Below are positions 37,755 to 50,402 of a stretch of DNA of 64,000 nucleotides, one piece after another. This DNA comes from Nomia melanderi (Eukaryota > Arthropoda > Insecta > Hymenoptera > Halictidae). Made by a program: the position numbers and the translations under genes. The DNA is taken from assembly GCF_051020985.1 (NCBI RefSeq), contig NC_135007.1, positions 555,001 to 619,000 on the forward strand. The letters run 5' to 3'. Under the pieces are notes generated by a model. It had not been told where the DNA came from, made no database searches, and saw only the letters and a list, made by a program, of their open reading frames with translations. Numbering within the stretch: the first letter of the stretch is position 1; the number at the start of each line of letters is the position of its first letter.

Positions 37755-38574
37755 TTAAAGGGGTTCCTTTTTAACAAGTTTAAACCAAAATCCACATTCA
37801 CATCGCTTTGGTGGGCCTGCATGTAACCACATCCAGTTTACGTGACAAGCATCTTCTTCACAAACACATCCTACAACTCGACTTTCAGATACACTGGGTA
37901 CCAGATTTGGGTTTTCCTTTGTACAATCTGGTGATATTTTAATACCCTTCATGTAATATGGGTCCTAAAATTTAAAAAATGATTAATAATACATTAAATA
38001 CTAATGTAAAAGTATCTAGAGAAATTATAGAAACACTAAAAATTTCTATTACGCTAAATTATTAATTTGAAAATAATTTGGAGGCAATATGAAGTTTATG
38101 TAATTTATATAATATCTAAAAAATGTGTTATGAAATTTATTTAGTTTTTCTTGTTTTATTTGAGTAGTATTATATGAAACATAACAATACTCATTCATAT
38201 AATGAAAATCGGTATTTTCAAAAGATAAAATGTATTGCAAATGTGAGGGGAGTATAATCTTTAAACTTACAAAATTGCCAGCTGCCGCAGCAAGTAATTC
38301 TCGCTTTTCCAGTCCAGTGGCAAGTTCAAGGGGATCAGGGAGTGTTTCTACAAAAATTAATATATATAGAACAAATTTTTATGTCAAAGACCTAATAAAA
38401 TTGTAATATTACATTACGTAATATGAAAACGTATAAACTTCACAACGAGTATCTCTGTAACCATTTATATAAAAGAAGTAACAATTTACCTTCTTTAGAA
38501 TATAAACATGGAGTAGCACGGGAGAATGATCGTCTGCATGTCTGCAAAATAGCACGACTGCGTAACAACGCCAT
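37755..38574 (-). CDS. COX5B: Cytochrome c oxidase subunit 5B (COX Vb / COX4 in yeast)
   Basis: Exons 38574-38490, 38347-38271 and 37964-37755 encode 123 residues. The first about 28 residues (MALLRSRAILQTCRRSFSRA and on) form an Arg/Ser-rich mitochondrial presequence. The mature part has LPDPLELATGLEKRELLAAA, GNFDPYYMKGIK, then the zinc module GCVCEEDACHVNWMWLHAG and PPKRCECGFWFKLV, with the family's Cys ligands in place. Subunit 5B sits on the matrix side of complex IV and binds one zinc. All three exons join in frame. It is the second complex-IV-related gene in the window, after COX20, which is probably coincidental. Confidence 0.96.
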
Positions 38575-38699
38575 TTTTCAGAATACGCTGGAACTCCGCC
38601 GAACAAAATGATCTCAACTGACACAACAATTCTTACCAAAGTAACTAGAGTGTCAACTTCAAGAATGTTATTCAATCGATCGATAATTTGATGAATTCT

Positions 38700-39060
38700 C
38701 ATGAAAGTAGTAACCAAAGGTTTTAGGAACGTTCATGTGCTTTTGTCAACATAAATGGACCAATGAAGAAACGATCATGTGAGACGGTGTAGTAGGTAAT
38801 GGAAATATATTTAAGCCGATTATTGATGAAAATATTCTTACTCTTAGAACGGAGGTGTTTAAAATTATTCCCCTCACGCTAGTAGCTCGAAAATAGCGTT
38901 TCCCCACTACCTCTACTCAAGGAGCTGCCCGAGACTGTGTATGTGATTAGTTCTATGTAGAGTTCAATACAACAGGTAAAAGTATCTATGGGGAGGGTAA
39001 TTTTCTGTGAGGGGAGTGTCACTAGAGTGCCCGCGGGCACTGATTTAGCACCCCGCAGTA
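38700..39060 (+). repeat. Dispersed repeat family R, copy C
   Basis: Closely matches 60739-61090: CATAAATGGACCAATGAA, ACGATCATGTGAGACGGTGT, TAAGCCGATTATT, CCCCTCACGCTAGTAGCTCG, AGCTGCCCGAG, CAGGTAAAAGTA and GTCACTAGA in the same order. It directly abuts the upstream region of COX5B and may influence that promoter. Confidence 0.7.
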
Positions 39061-39279
39061 AACAGAAAAATACACTATATGGACAGTTTTGTATAAATCT
39101 GTGTATCAATATTTTTTATTTTACTTCCTGTAACTTGTAGCGCTGTCGTGCAATTTTAGCCTAAGTCGATATAACACGAAAATAGTAAGTGGGCTCTAAA
39201 ATTCTCGAGAGCAACAAAATCAATGTAACAAAATTTTCTATTGGTGTTAAGTTTATCTACATACCTTGTTTGTGGTTTA
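39061..39279. other. Short AT-rich spacer
   Basis: Nothing recognised between repeat R copy C and the GC-richer block. Confidence 0.3.
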
Positions 39280-39739
39280 TGCATCGTCATTGCTGCCAAC
39301 CTATCGTGATCTGTTGGCAAATGCTATGCGCAAGAATGTGACTTTTATGTTTCCCACACTGGATGCCGCAATGGTGAGTTTCTGAACTGATACGTGCTCA
39401 TTGGTGTTCGATATCCGCTGGTGGGGACTATGACATCACGACGCATGTTTCATACTATCGAATATGCCGAGTGATAGGTGTATTTAGTAGTGTGTAACAC
39501 GCTGTGCATTGAGGGTACCGGTGGTATCCTCGTATCGCGCGATTGGTGGTTGTTGGCACATTATTATTCGTCACAATAGTTGTCCACCCCACTCCAATCA
39601 CTCGAAGCTCATAACATTTGTGTGGTCGGGGTGGGGTGGACAGGTACTCTGACCGCCCGGTGTAGGTGTCAACCCTAAATTTTCTAATTTTTAATACGAT
39701 TTACGCCACTGTTCGGAAGATTCGACTCTACGAGGAGAG
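39280..39739 (+). promoter_or_regulatory. GC-richer promoter and noncoding first exon candidate
   Basis: About 460 bp of mixed-composition, CG-containing sequence sits in AT-rich surroundings and ends at a good donor, GAGAG|GTGAGTG, near 39739. It resembles the start of an insect gene with a noncoding first exon whose coding exons would lie to the right, outside the window. No coding exon was found in the remaining 24 kb to test this. Confidence 0.35.
39580..39643 (+). ncRNA. Pre-miRNA-like hairpin
   Basis: The left arm at 39580-39601 (TTGTCCACCCCACTCC...) pairs with the right arm at 39622-39643 in 21 of 22 positions, counting G-U pairs, with a 20-base loop. Imperfect pairing continues about 9 bases below the stem. 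Size and shape fit a microRNA precursor, but a small transposon-derived inverted repeat would look the same. No known miRNA seed is claimed. Confidence 0.3.
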
Positions 39740-39744
39740 GTGAG

Positions 39745-42355
39745 TGTAACGATAGATAATTATTATTATCCATTTTTGATCTGTTTGATCTGCTCGAATT
39801 TCCATGTGTTTCCATAGAAAATCAATGAAAGTTTGCAAAGATGATTATTTATCAATCACATTAAATTTCTCAAGTCCTTCAACATCGTATCTTCGTTTTT
39901 ACATCTGTGGTTAGGAAAACAACATACGTGACATGTTTTTATTTTCGACATATACCTACCCATTCAAATTTTGGAAATAGATACGTATTTCCCTTGGTTA
40001 TGTACAATGTTTTGTATTTGTTTAATTACTGTAAGTAATAAATGAAAATATTAAAAGGGATGCCAGTAATTTGCGATAACTTTAAAAAGGATGCTGCAAA
40101 ACCATTTTTTGAAATTTAAGTAACGAATTAAAGTAACCATCGGGTGACATTTCTAACTTTATTAAAACTTAGGGCTGATCAGTTTTATTTTGCGTATAAC
40201 ATGTCATTTTTATGCATAGAGATGTTACATTCTAGAACATGATTAACTTCTTCGGTACAGGCGTCAATTGTAGTCAACGACCGGCAAGCACGGTCGGCGG
40301 TCTGTACGGTAGACGGATGAGTAAAATCGGCGGCGGTCGTACAGTCGTATTTGGATTTTCGATGTGCTTCTATCAATAACAACATAATTTTGTAACTTTC
40401 CTACCAACTTTTTGCGTTATTTTACTCAATTTTAATTTTAAATGCCAGTCACAATGACCCTTGCGCGACATCCTGGTCTTCAGAATGGATTTTTTGTCAG
40501 AATTGTAGATATAACGATTTTACAATCAGAATATGCAACTATGCGAATACAATTAGCAACCGCGTTGATCTTGTTTCCGGCACTGTAGATAAGTGTTAAA
40601 GTTTTTACTTTTTTCTTTATTCTGATTATTTTTTCCGTTGTTACTTTTTGTTGTTATTGTGCGTATTTCTGTTGCAAGAAAGCCTCAGTGCTCGCTAATG
40701 AATTAAATTCAATTATTTTATATACTTATTGCAGACAAATACGAAGTTAAATGTAATTACGTATCATAACATGTAAGTAAGTACTTGATTAGAAAACACG
40801 TGTTACATGCGCTGTCGTATTATCCACGCTATGATGCTTACGGCCATCCGCTGGTATTGCACAGTGGACCAAAGATGCTAGAGAGCATAAATTTTGATTC
40901 TTCGAAAATATGATTTGTATCATTTTACCTTGCACGTGCAAATACGCCTTCACGCGCAAGTTTAAAGATACATGTTTTTAAATTACTCAACTACAGTTGG
41001 TACATAAATTCATTGGCACCGAATGTAGAAAATCAAAAATTCTATCTCAAATAAAACTCGACGTCTAATTAAGAATAAAAAAATTTGGTCTTCCGTAACT
41101 TGTAAATATTTCAAATGTTAAGAAGTTTGTTGTTCGCGTGTACGAAAAAGTAACAATTAAAATAAATTTTCGGTATCTGCTAAACTGTTACTATCACGAT
41201 TATAAAGACAAACACATTTAATTAGATATATCTGGTGTTCGTAAAAAGTATTCATCTTATTTATAAAAATAATTCACCGGATATGCAACGAATAATCTAT
41301 TAAAAGTAATAATAAATAAAGCGGAGAAAGTAATTGAGGAAAGCTGATAAAAAAGTCATTTCTTAGCATAAACATGAAAATTTTCCAAGTAATAAGTCAG
41401 AATGGTACAGCAACACATTCTTAAACGTTTTTGTTGTTGCAATTTAACGTAATTTAAAATAAACAATTTTTTACAAATTTTTTGAATTTATAGTTTTGTT
41501 CAACAGCGAAACAGCGCTTTTCCAAATAATCTTAATAATTTATTAATCACATACGAAATGCAAAAAATAATTTTAGGATATCATTTGTTATGTATTTTAG
41601 TGTATCTGCACCCAAAAACAATAACGAATCTCAGATAAAAATTACAACAATACAAAAAATTAAGCGAGCTTTATAATTGTTTTCATTAGTGTATATGTAT
41701 ATCCATGCAGAACTATGATAAAATGTTGATGCATTAATTTATATTAGTCAGCATTTTAATTTATAATTCGCTTATAAATCATTTATAACAATGTTTGATA
41801 CGTTATTTATGATAATATCGGATGCATTGTAAAACGGTCAAAACAGGCTACAAGAAATACTATCATCGTTGAATTGAAAAAGAAATCGTTGAAAAATATT
41901 TAATTTGTTCGAGTAATATAATTAATGTAAATACTTTAATATTTAGGTTAGTGAGCATGACAAAAAATGTTGATTATTGACACATAGGTAAACAAAAGTA
42001 CTGTTTGGAAATTTATAAACAATTTTCATAAGATTGATAATTCGTAGAAGAAACGCATATTTTGAACAATCTTTTCCTGTGACAGAAATATAGCTGTCAT
42101 TTAGTTTCCAAAATAATCGCGAAAAACTTTTGTTACGAGTACATAGAATTTTGTATACGTGAGTGCGGATATAACGTTAAGGTACTATGCTTAATTAACG
42201 TTAGTATAAATTTTATTTATATAATTGCCAACACATTTAGTAAATAACAGATTCAAATGAAATAACGTCTGATCTCAAAGTTACTTTAATATTCAGACAG
42301 CTGTAAAAGAAAATAATTTTTTGTCACTTTGAATAGCTAAAAAGTAATTTAATAT
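39745..42355. other. AT-rich DNA without recognised genes
   Basis: Contains short inverted or transposon-like ends, such as ACAGTTGGTACATAAATTC near 40994, but no convincing partner end. It could be intronic or intergenic. Confidence 0.3.
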
Positions 42356-43014
42356 TTTGTACAATAATTACAAACTATTGTTTTCAAATATTGCCTATCA
42401 ATGTTATCCCATTGTTCTTCTAAACTTTGTTGTAACATTTCTTTTGATGTTGTGGTTTTTCTAATCCGCCTCACAATAATTTGGAGGAATTAAATAATAA
42501 ACATTTCTGCAGAATGCATGGCTTATGTTTAGGATTGTTGTTTTGGTAACATTTGAAAGTGTAAACTTTTGTGTAAATTACTGTTTAAAATGTTCAAATA
42601 TATGATTTTGTCCATTATATTGTCAGTGAAGTCTAAGTCGCCCGTCTCGAACGTTGAGGTAGATTCCCTTACAAGAACGTTTCCACTTCTGCGTTTTATA
42701 CTGCGTTTTGTATTTTGAAGTTTAAATTCTTCGTTCTTTGTTACCTACACCATTCGTCGTCCGTCTGAACCAAAAATATTAAATTTAATTTCATCATAAA
42801 AATGACAGATTCTATCACGTGGAACGTGTCCTCTTTTGAAACAATCTCTTCAGCCAAATGTAAATCTTTTCTTTCGATTCATTTCGTTTATATACGGTTT
42901 CTATCGAGAAACTCCATCATTATATCCACTTTCTTTCAAGGTCTTACGTGTAGTTTGGGGGTGCACTTACTTCCCAGTCTTTTAACGATGTTCCCTACTG
43001 TGTTCTCATTTATA
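42356..43014 (-). pseudogene. Degraded Tc1-like transposase
   Basis: Minus-strand fragments in all the right places but in different frames: a helix-turn-helix-like piece, a KLNLIFLVQTDDEWCR piece matching the FNLFGSDG.VWR region, NNNPKHK matching the DNDPKHK motif, and LEEQWDNIDRQYLKTIV matching the W..I....L..L tail. Multiple stops and frameshifts make it inactive. Confidence 0.65.
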
Positions 43015-43286
43015 TTAACACATTGTTGACGGGCAATCTTACGCAGAAGCTATCCCATGTCACCGGTTATTATTCCGTAATTAAATATAAAAGGAGACAG
43101 TCTAAATAGACTTCAATATACTTTATTTACACACAATGAATTGAAATGAATCTTTGGACGTATCTTTCATATAACTTTGAATATTTTGTTTTTGAAGCAT
43201 TTTATATTGCCCTGCGTTTCGAAAATTGAAACAGCTAATGCAACTGCAAACACGAGTTAACTCTTGATTAGTCAACAATGTATTAA
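43015..43286. mobile_element. TTAA-type MITE, family M1, intact copy
   Basis: Ends are TTAACACATTGTTGACGGG and, reverse complemented, TTAATACATTGTTGACTAA, each in a TTAA target site; 272 bp. The same sequence in inverse orientation forms the two ends of the composite element at 55154-56885. Noncoding; presumably piggyBac-mobilised. Confidence 0.8.
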
Positions 43287-43512
43287 GTACGGCGACTATT
43301 TGTCTATACTATTTTCCTTTAGCATTATGAAAAAACACAAATTGACGTATACTGAAACTCGTTTTACTTTTGTGTACCATTATGGTGAGTAGACTTCAGG
43401 AATATCGGAATATAGTAACAGATGTGATAGGGCATAATATTGTCGGAACAGTTTACCGTGTTTGTAAATATGCCTTACCTTCGAATTCTTAAACACAAGA
43501 ACCATTCGAATA

Positions 43513-43757
43513 TTAACCCATTTCCACTCGGGAGGTAAGTCTCAGTCACCACTTGGTTAATACAGTAAAATTATAAAGTTTGATGTTTAATATTGGACTT
43601 TGTATAACGCATCACTATGTGAAATGTGAAAGTAAAATATTTTTGTCCCTTAATTTATCGATTAAATTAGTTACATTAGTTGCAACAAACATCGTCTATA
43701 TTTTATCAAAGAGTGTTGAACATATCTATTAAAAGATTTTCGAGTGCAAAGGGTTAA
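43513..43757. mobile_element. TTAA-type MITE, family M2
   Basis: The left end is TTAACCCATTTCCACTCGGG; the right end on the other strand is TTAACCCTTTGCACTCGAAA. 245 bp, noncoding. Both ends lie in TTAA. Confidence 0.7.
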
Positions 43758-43859
43758 CTAATGTGCATTATTAGCGTATGCATACCTCAGCTCAATTTTC
43801 CTGGCCACTATCACTTTTTTGATACTTCCTGATGTTGCAAATGGGTTAAAGTACTGTCC

Positions 43860-44100
43860 ACTGATTGTAAGTTAGCCAACTACTCAACAGGCTAAAAGTA
43901 CACAAGGGCAAGGGGACTCTGCTGCACGTTCCATTTCGGTCTTGCCAGGAAATATAGTAGTCAGGCATCTGTGTCCTCAGGATTCCATAAACATAAGAAA
44001 CCGCTAAAACGAAATTCAATGCCGATGTTCGTTACATCTCACTTCATCGCATTTTATTCCGGCTGCTTTCTTCGTCACGCGGCTTGGTCAAGAACAACAT
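43860..44100 (+). repeat. Repeat fragment related to family R
   Basis: GGCAAGGGGACTCT also occurs near 23286, and a TTACATCTCACTTCATC block followed by CGTCACGCGGCTTGG resembles 60529-60600. It appears to be a partial, diverged copy. Confidence 0.4.
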
Positions 44101-44132
44101 ATGTTCAAACCGAGATGTCACTGTTGTTCTAT

Positions 44133-45412
44133 AGCAGCGGTTCTTAAACGTTCTTCATTCATGACCCCTTTTTATCATCGAGATTATTTAAATATAAAAT
44201 AAAGATATAAAAATAAATATTTTCCCATAAATAATTTATTTCTTTGGTAAACAATATACATATGAGAAGAAATAGTTTTAGAATTTGTTACACGTATACA
44301 AAAATGAATGAAGAAAGTCACATTTTAATGAGATGGATGTGTTTGTTTTTGCTGCTTAACAAATTAAATCTTGGTGCAATATTTGACTTGCACGTAAAGC
44401 ATCTTCAACATTTTTCAACTTTGAATGATATTTAGATTTAACATTAAAATTACCGGATGGGTCAAATTGACCCACCTCAGACTTTTTATTTCGCAAGTAT
44501 TTTATTTTATTTCGCAATTACATCCGTGTATTTGTACAGGTACAAGACTAGGAGACTCTTAATTTTTATAAAAAGTTGGAAATAAATCATTCCGATTGCT
44601 CGGTAGTTTTAGTGTTAATAAACGTTAAAGTTGAGAAAGTCGTTTAATATAAGTATGTAGTGCTGAATGGCAGAAGAACATTTAATGCCATTTCAGAAAT
44701 TATGGTAAATTCAGTTCTAGCTCCGATCCAAAATTCAGTCGAGGATTTTTGTGGAAACTCAAGTTTTAAGTTTAAGTCGCTCGATAGCTCAACAAATTCC
44801 ACTTGGGTTTTTTCGACAGGTCAATTCGACAGGTGATTAGCCTCATTAATGTCAATCATAACTGGGTTTTGAATACAAGATAACTTTTTGAAATCAAAAT
44901 TCGATATAAAGCAACAATGTGTTTCTAAAGTTTTTAAATGCTCTATAATCATTTTTGCAGTTAAAGAGTCACAATTATTATTTTCAATTATAAGACTGTC
45001 GATAGTCGAAAATATTCCGAATTAATTACTTTCCACCCTATTCTTCTAAATGTTGATCTTTTTAATGAAACCTTCAATTTTATCATTCGAAGTAAATATA
45101 CTGCTATTTTTCTCTTGAACGGGCAAGTTGAAATCATTTAGTTTTTCAAAAATATCTGACAAACAGCACAGCTTTGATAACCATAAGTCATTCTGAAAAA
45201 AGAGCAGCAAGATCAGATTTTTGTTCGGTTAAAAATATAATAATTTTGTCTTTTAATAATCTTCTTAAACTTAGCCCTCTTGACATCCATATTACTTCTG
45301 CGTGTAATAATAAATTAAATTCTTGCGACCCCAACACTTCGCTGTACGACCCGATCAGGGGTTGCGCGCCATAGTTTAAGAAATGCTCTTCTGTAGCTAT
45401 TGACGCGAACAT
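44133..45412 (-). pseudogene. hAT-type (ZBED5-like) transposon remnant
   Basis: Minus-strand coding fragments read NLLLHAEVIWMSRGLSLRRL, then KDKIIIFLTEQKSDLAALFS, followed by stops. This matches the region of ZBED5/GTF2IRD2/SCAND3-type hAT transposases with LHTEVRWLSRG and FL..Q...L...F. The end at 44136 (AGCGGTTCTTAAACG ... ATGACCCC) and the inner end near 45390 (TTCTTAAACTATGG ... CAACCCC) resemble hAT termini, suggesting an internally deleted copy whose 5' end is fused to the C-terminal coding part. No target duplication could be confirmed. Confidence 0.55.
44438..44618. mobile_element. TTAA-type MITE, family M3, copy 1
   Basis: The ends are TTAACATTAAAATTACCGG and, on the other strand, TTAACACTAAAACTACCGAG. 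181 bp, inserted within the hAT remnant, hence younger than it. Confidence 0.75.
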
Positions 45413-46960
45413 CCTTGTAAGTAGAAGAGTCTCCTTGCCTTTGTGAGTTTTTAGCTTGTAGGTGGTCGGTCAAATTACGGTCGGCGGACGGTAATTTTAA
45501 AATCAAATATTATTTCACTGAAACCTTGTTGTTTACTGAATGTTGCAAAACGTATAAGTAAAATTTATACTAACGTTAACTAGACATTGTATCTTAATTT
45601 TATACCCGACCGTGTGTGATTTTTCTTCGTAATGAACAAAATTACATAGCAGAATTTTTGTAAAGTTGTTTTACGTTACCTAATTACATTATTTCAAAAA
45701 TAGATTATTTTTCAAATTATATTTCAAGTAATTAGAGAATAATATTTGAAAATTCTTGCGACGATCTGATCGTGACACTTGTATTATTATACTTATGCAA
45801 CGTCAGGTCTCTCGCGCTTGCCTTGGCCAGAGACAAGGTGAGCTTCGAGTAACATTTTCCAATATTGACCTGATTCATATTTATTATCCAATTTGTAGCG
45901 CAATTGGACTCGTTTTCAACGTGAAAGTACTTCCAGTCGGTGGTAATGTTTCCATAATGCAATTACAAATTTCTTTTTTGCCTTTGCGTAACTTAGTTTA
46001 ACGTTAATTAGCTGAATCTAAATTTGTTATTATTAATCATATTATAATAGAAACATTGGATTAATTGATTAGAAAATTGTTGTTAATGAAAACGACTCTA
46101 TTCAGTCTTTCGATCCAGTCTTTGGTCTTTCAATATATTATAAATGTGTAACAGTACTTTTTTTGTACAATTAAAAAGTCTACTACATGCCGCTTTCGAA
46201 ATAAGGCTTTGAGGATGAATAAGTAATAATTTTTTTACACTACCGCTTAAAAGTATATGATCATTTCTTATGCCGCCTTAAAGAAAAATATGAAATCTTT
46301 GATAAATATTAAATTTTGAGATATTCGTTAAATATCTCACGGGTAATAATAAAATGTAGAATAGTTATATCCAAATAGTATTCTGACAATTAGTTTTCAT
46401 TATTCACCTATACTAATGTATACAAAACAAAACACTGGACTGAAGTAATGTAGTCATCAAGGATAATTCATCGAGTTCGAGGATAATAAGACAAAGAAAA
46501 GGGTGGTGTTTTAAAATCGGATTTGTAATTTAAATTGCTTGAAATGTGTGCGTGTAATGTGGGTAAATTAATAAGAAAAAAAAAGAAGAAAGGTCTAATT
46601 GAGTTTAATATTTACACTATTGGATGGCACGCTATTTAAAGAAGGCACGACAATAATTTTTAACAAATCTTATATTTGTGTTTAATCTTCCATGGACGGT
46701 ATAAATATGAATTCATCGAATATAACATAATAAGCTATTAAACGTAAAAGTAATTAATATGGCTCGTATGTTTTACAATAAATATTAAATATGTCAACGG
46801 CGAAAAGATAGCACATTCAAAATAATGATTGAAAGAAATTAAATTTTTCAAATAAATAACTAAATTGATAGAGTTCCTGTACCTAATAATGAGTTCAACT
46901 TCCATTCTTCTGTATGAATTGATGATTTATACAACTTTTTCTTTTTTTACTGGTGAAAGT
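45413..46960. other. AT-rich DNA without recognised genes
   Basis: Short frames here show no family resemblance. A GGTCGGCGGACGG stretch at about 45478 recalls the GC-richer patch near 40290, where CGGTCGGCGG also occurs; significance unknown. Confidence 0.3.
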
Positions 46961-46964
46961 TTTC

Positions 46965-47460
46965 GTCATTCTTGAATACTCTTGAATGGTGTTATATTAT
47001 CGATTGTCGGCGTAAACCGCTCGCGACAGTTCTTCCTAACAAATTCCAATCTTGTCTAGATCAGAGGACCTTGAAGGCCAAGAGAGAACAGTCATTTTTT
47101 AAGATACAAAGAAATCTCTCACAATTGCTGGTTTATAGACGGTTGCACTGTAACATGTTGAAATGTAACATTTCTACCTCCAACACGAGTAGCGTGATCT
47201 CTAATTTACACTTCAATTAATTTTGTATACGTCACAGCAGTCATTCAGTAATCAATGAACTTACATCTATTCGTCAATTATAATCAGTTGCTGTTCATAA
47301 CTGACTTTCCTTTTCTAATGCCATGGAAATAATAATTAAAGACATTAGAGCCGTCTAAATTAAATCTTTTTGTATCAGAAAATATAATATTATACTTTGC
47401 CGTCTTTTCTTTCATTGAGTGTGCTCTTTTGCAAAGTTTAAATAATACAACAATAATGTA
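46965..47460 (-). pseudogene. Degraded Tc1-like transposase, second family
   Basis: Between about 47290 and 47420 the minus strand reads MKEKTAKYNIIFSDTKRFNL and DGSNVFNYYFHG, matching the FSDEKRFNLDGPDG..YYW region around the second catalytic Asp of Tc1/Tc3-like transposases. The rest is frameshifted. This type (LDGPDG) differs from the FGSDG type at 42.4 kb. Confidence 0.6.
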
Positions 47461-48450
47461 AGTAATTTAATAATAAATTAAAATAATGCAATAATAACAA
47501 TAAGGTAAAGGCACCAATAATTTACCTGGTATCAGTAGTTGAGCATTTTTCAAATGTAAATGTAAAAGATAAGATCTTTAAACATAATAATCTGTTAATA
47601 AAGGCGCGAAACACTTTTACCCGAATTAAATTGTTTATCGTAGAAACTAATAGTTTATTCTATTGACGTTGGTTGTATGCCTTTAATTACCAACACGGAA
47701 TTAACCTCTTTTCATTTGTTTTTGTCCTCTTATTTCTAATTTTTCATAATGGTTGCAAATGAACGATATTGAAGTAATTGCCTTTAGTGTTCTTGGTTTT
47801 ACTCTAACGCAAGATTTGAATTTTCAAAAATGTCTATGAAATTTGGATAATACAGCTATTTCAAAAAAGTTCCCTTTGTTACATAATGGAAGAAGTTGAA
47901 GCAGCATTTTCACGCATAGAGAGACTCTTTATTTAATAAAGGAACAAGCGTTTACTATTATTTACGCAGACAATTTTTCTTAACTGATCAACTATTGGTG
48001 CTTTTATCTCATTTGCAAAAATTATATTGGAGTGTATTATTTTGTTACGTGTCTAATTTTCTAATTTCAGTTGCTAATTGTGGCTAAATGTTAATAAACA
48101 ATTTAATAAATAATTGACTTACTAACATTGATTTATTTTAATGCTATAAATTACATGTGTATCACCGGTGGTACATACCGGCTTGAAAGTGTTAAACGAG
48201 ATCCGCTTGGTATTTTGCTATAAATGGCAGTTTCTTCTGAATTGTTTTCTGTACAAGATGTTCACATGTTTGAATAATAGGACACACTGTTCTGACGTTA
48301 GTTTCGATTGCTACTTCTCGAGCAATTTGTTTTGCTGTTTGAGAGGAATTAGAGCCAGCACGAAGAACTGCTCGTTTTTCATGTATTAATGCAGACGGTC
48401 TACCAGTATTTTTCTCTTGTCCATAATTTCTTAGCTTTTTCAGAATTTAG
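47461..48450. other. AT-rich DNA, nothing recognised
   Basis: No gene or complete element; a slightly GC-richer spot at 48150-48380 has an open frame without family resemblance. Confidence 0.3.
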
Positions 48451-48489
48451 TTTCCAAAATTTTTTATTATGCACACGATAAAATCGAAT

Positions 48490-48676
48490 AATAAAGTGCA
48501 TACTCGTCGAATGCAAGCTATATGTTCTTCTAACATATTTTAACGAGAAATTTAAGCGAAACGAAAAAAAATTATATGTTTGTCTAAAAAAAGAAATAAT
48601 CCTTTGTTGAAAAAGTAAACACTACTTAGAGTTTTAAGATGACGTGTATACTCGTCAAACGCAGTTAACTAGTTAA
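48490..48676. repeat. GTATACTCGTC repeat, related to 63.68-63.86 kb
   Basis: Shares with 63676-63862 the series GCATACTCGTC/GTATACTCGTC, TATTTTAACG/TATTCTAACG, then TTTAAGATGACGTGT and CGCAGTTAACT followed by GTTAA. It ends at a TTAA, so it is probably one end of a piggyBac-type element. Confidence 0.6.
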
Positions 48677-48689
48677 GAGCTGTATGAAT

Positions 48690-50400
48690 TTTTTCTTGGC
48701 TTAATTTCTTTCCTTTCCCCATGGCTACCAATGTGCAATAATCTCCTGCGATTAGTGTAACAAACGATTTAACACGCATCATTTCGTAGAACTATCGAAG
48801 GAAACTATACATATTTGTTATGGAAGTAACACAAGTGTGCTATCTTTTCACCGCAGTTATTTCTCACCATATTTCAAGAAACTGAAATATGAACAACTAC
48901 ATCCAACTTCGACGGTGTTTACCGTTTTTCTAAGACGAATCATTTATGTACAATGGACGAATTTCCGGAAACTACAAATGTATCAATCAACAGTTAGTAA
49001 CATTACTATGTAGCCTGCTAGTTTTTTGTCTCATTAACAGAAATTATAAAAATCATTCTTTGTAATATCGTTACATCAAAGGTACACGAATAAAACAAAT
49101 TTTTCTACTGACATACAAATATTTCACGATATTTTCCTTTTTCATACAATGTACACTTACTGTGTGACCATAATCTGGTAAATACATATAAAGCATTGAA
49201 TTCATATTTTACCATGTTGGTCCATCGAATATCAGTTACCATAAAATGTATGTATTATACATTTGTGCAACAAAACGAAAGTCACAAATAAGCGCGGCTT
49301 CGAAAGTTTTACTTTTATATTTAAAAATATCAATAATTATGTAATTCCATAATGGATATCAATTCTATGAGCCTTTCATCAAATAGGTTAACGGTATCTA
49401 CGTATGTACTAATATGGAACACCCGATTTAAAAAACTTACCATAACGAGAAATATGCATTTTTCAATAAAACCTTCATAAAACATAAAAAAATGAGTAAA
49501 AATTCATATGCTAATTGATAACAATGGAACAATTTAAATGTCTTCAAATCACGGTAAAAAATGTAAATAAAGTCAAAAACAGCGGATTGAAAAAGTGGCT
49601 CTTAATATAGAACACATAGATAACTTATAAATAAAACTCATTTTTATCATGAGAAACGAATATTTATTGAATTAGAAAGAATAAGAGAACAAATTTTTCC
49701 CTTTTTTGAATTTATATCATATTAATTTTTTTTGTCTTTTTCACTTTTATACGTTGGACATACGAATTCGCGTTCAAATTTCCAATTGAAGTTCAACTAT
49801 TGATATGATTATTTTCTATTACTAGTAGTCTGTATAAGGTGCCATTCCATATTAGGTACCCTTATCCCATATTACAATACGTTACAACACATTGTAGATG
49901 CACTGAAAGATATCCTTAATTATTAGACGTCTTTGTTATTTGATGGAAACACGAGGGATCCACATTACCACCTTTTTCTTTACTTATATGTATAATACAT
50001 AGTATGGATCACAAATTTTATAAAAATGGTAAGTGTTTGCATAGTTTTGAACGGCAGTGTATATTCTTGTAGGACCAAAAGGGTTGGCCAGATAATAGCA
50101 TAAACTAGCTCAGTGGTGAAAAATTAAGTGTCAAACAATTTGTTGAACGAACCCTCTCTCTGTAGTCGAGTCTGACAAGTTTCGATCTCATTCAACGAAC
50201 GTGATGCTGTTGAGGCCCGATACACGCTGTCGGTCCGCCCTCTTTCCGTTCAAGTTTGTTGTTTTCGATCAACGAAGATAGAGCGAGATTGGACCGAAAT
50301 CGGATCGGGATTCACAGCGTGAACACGTCTGTCATGAACAACTGAAGAATATTTGATCGAACTGAAAACGGACTGACAGCGGATTGAAATTAGATCGATA
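48690..50400. other. AT-rich DNA turning GC-richer after 50.1 kb
   Basis: Near 49405 and 49850 there are oppositely oriented TAATATGGAA-type sequences that could be ends of a decayed element. From 50100 the sequence is GC-richer but without a credible coding exon. Confidence 0.3.
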
Positions 50401-50402
50401 AT

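Noticed and set aside
38409..38717. 102-codon minus-strand frame
   Set aside because: It overlaps the first exon of COX5B in another frame; the COX5B frame continues correctly through splice sites.
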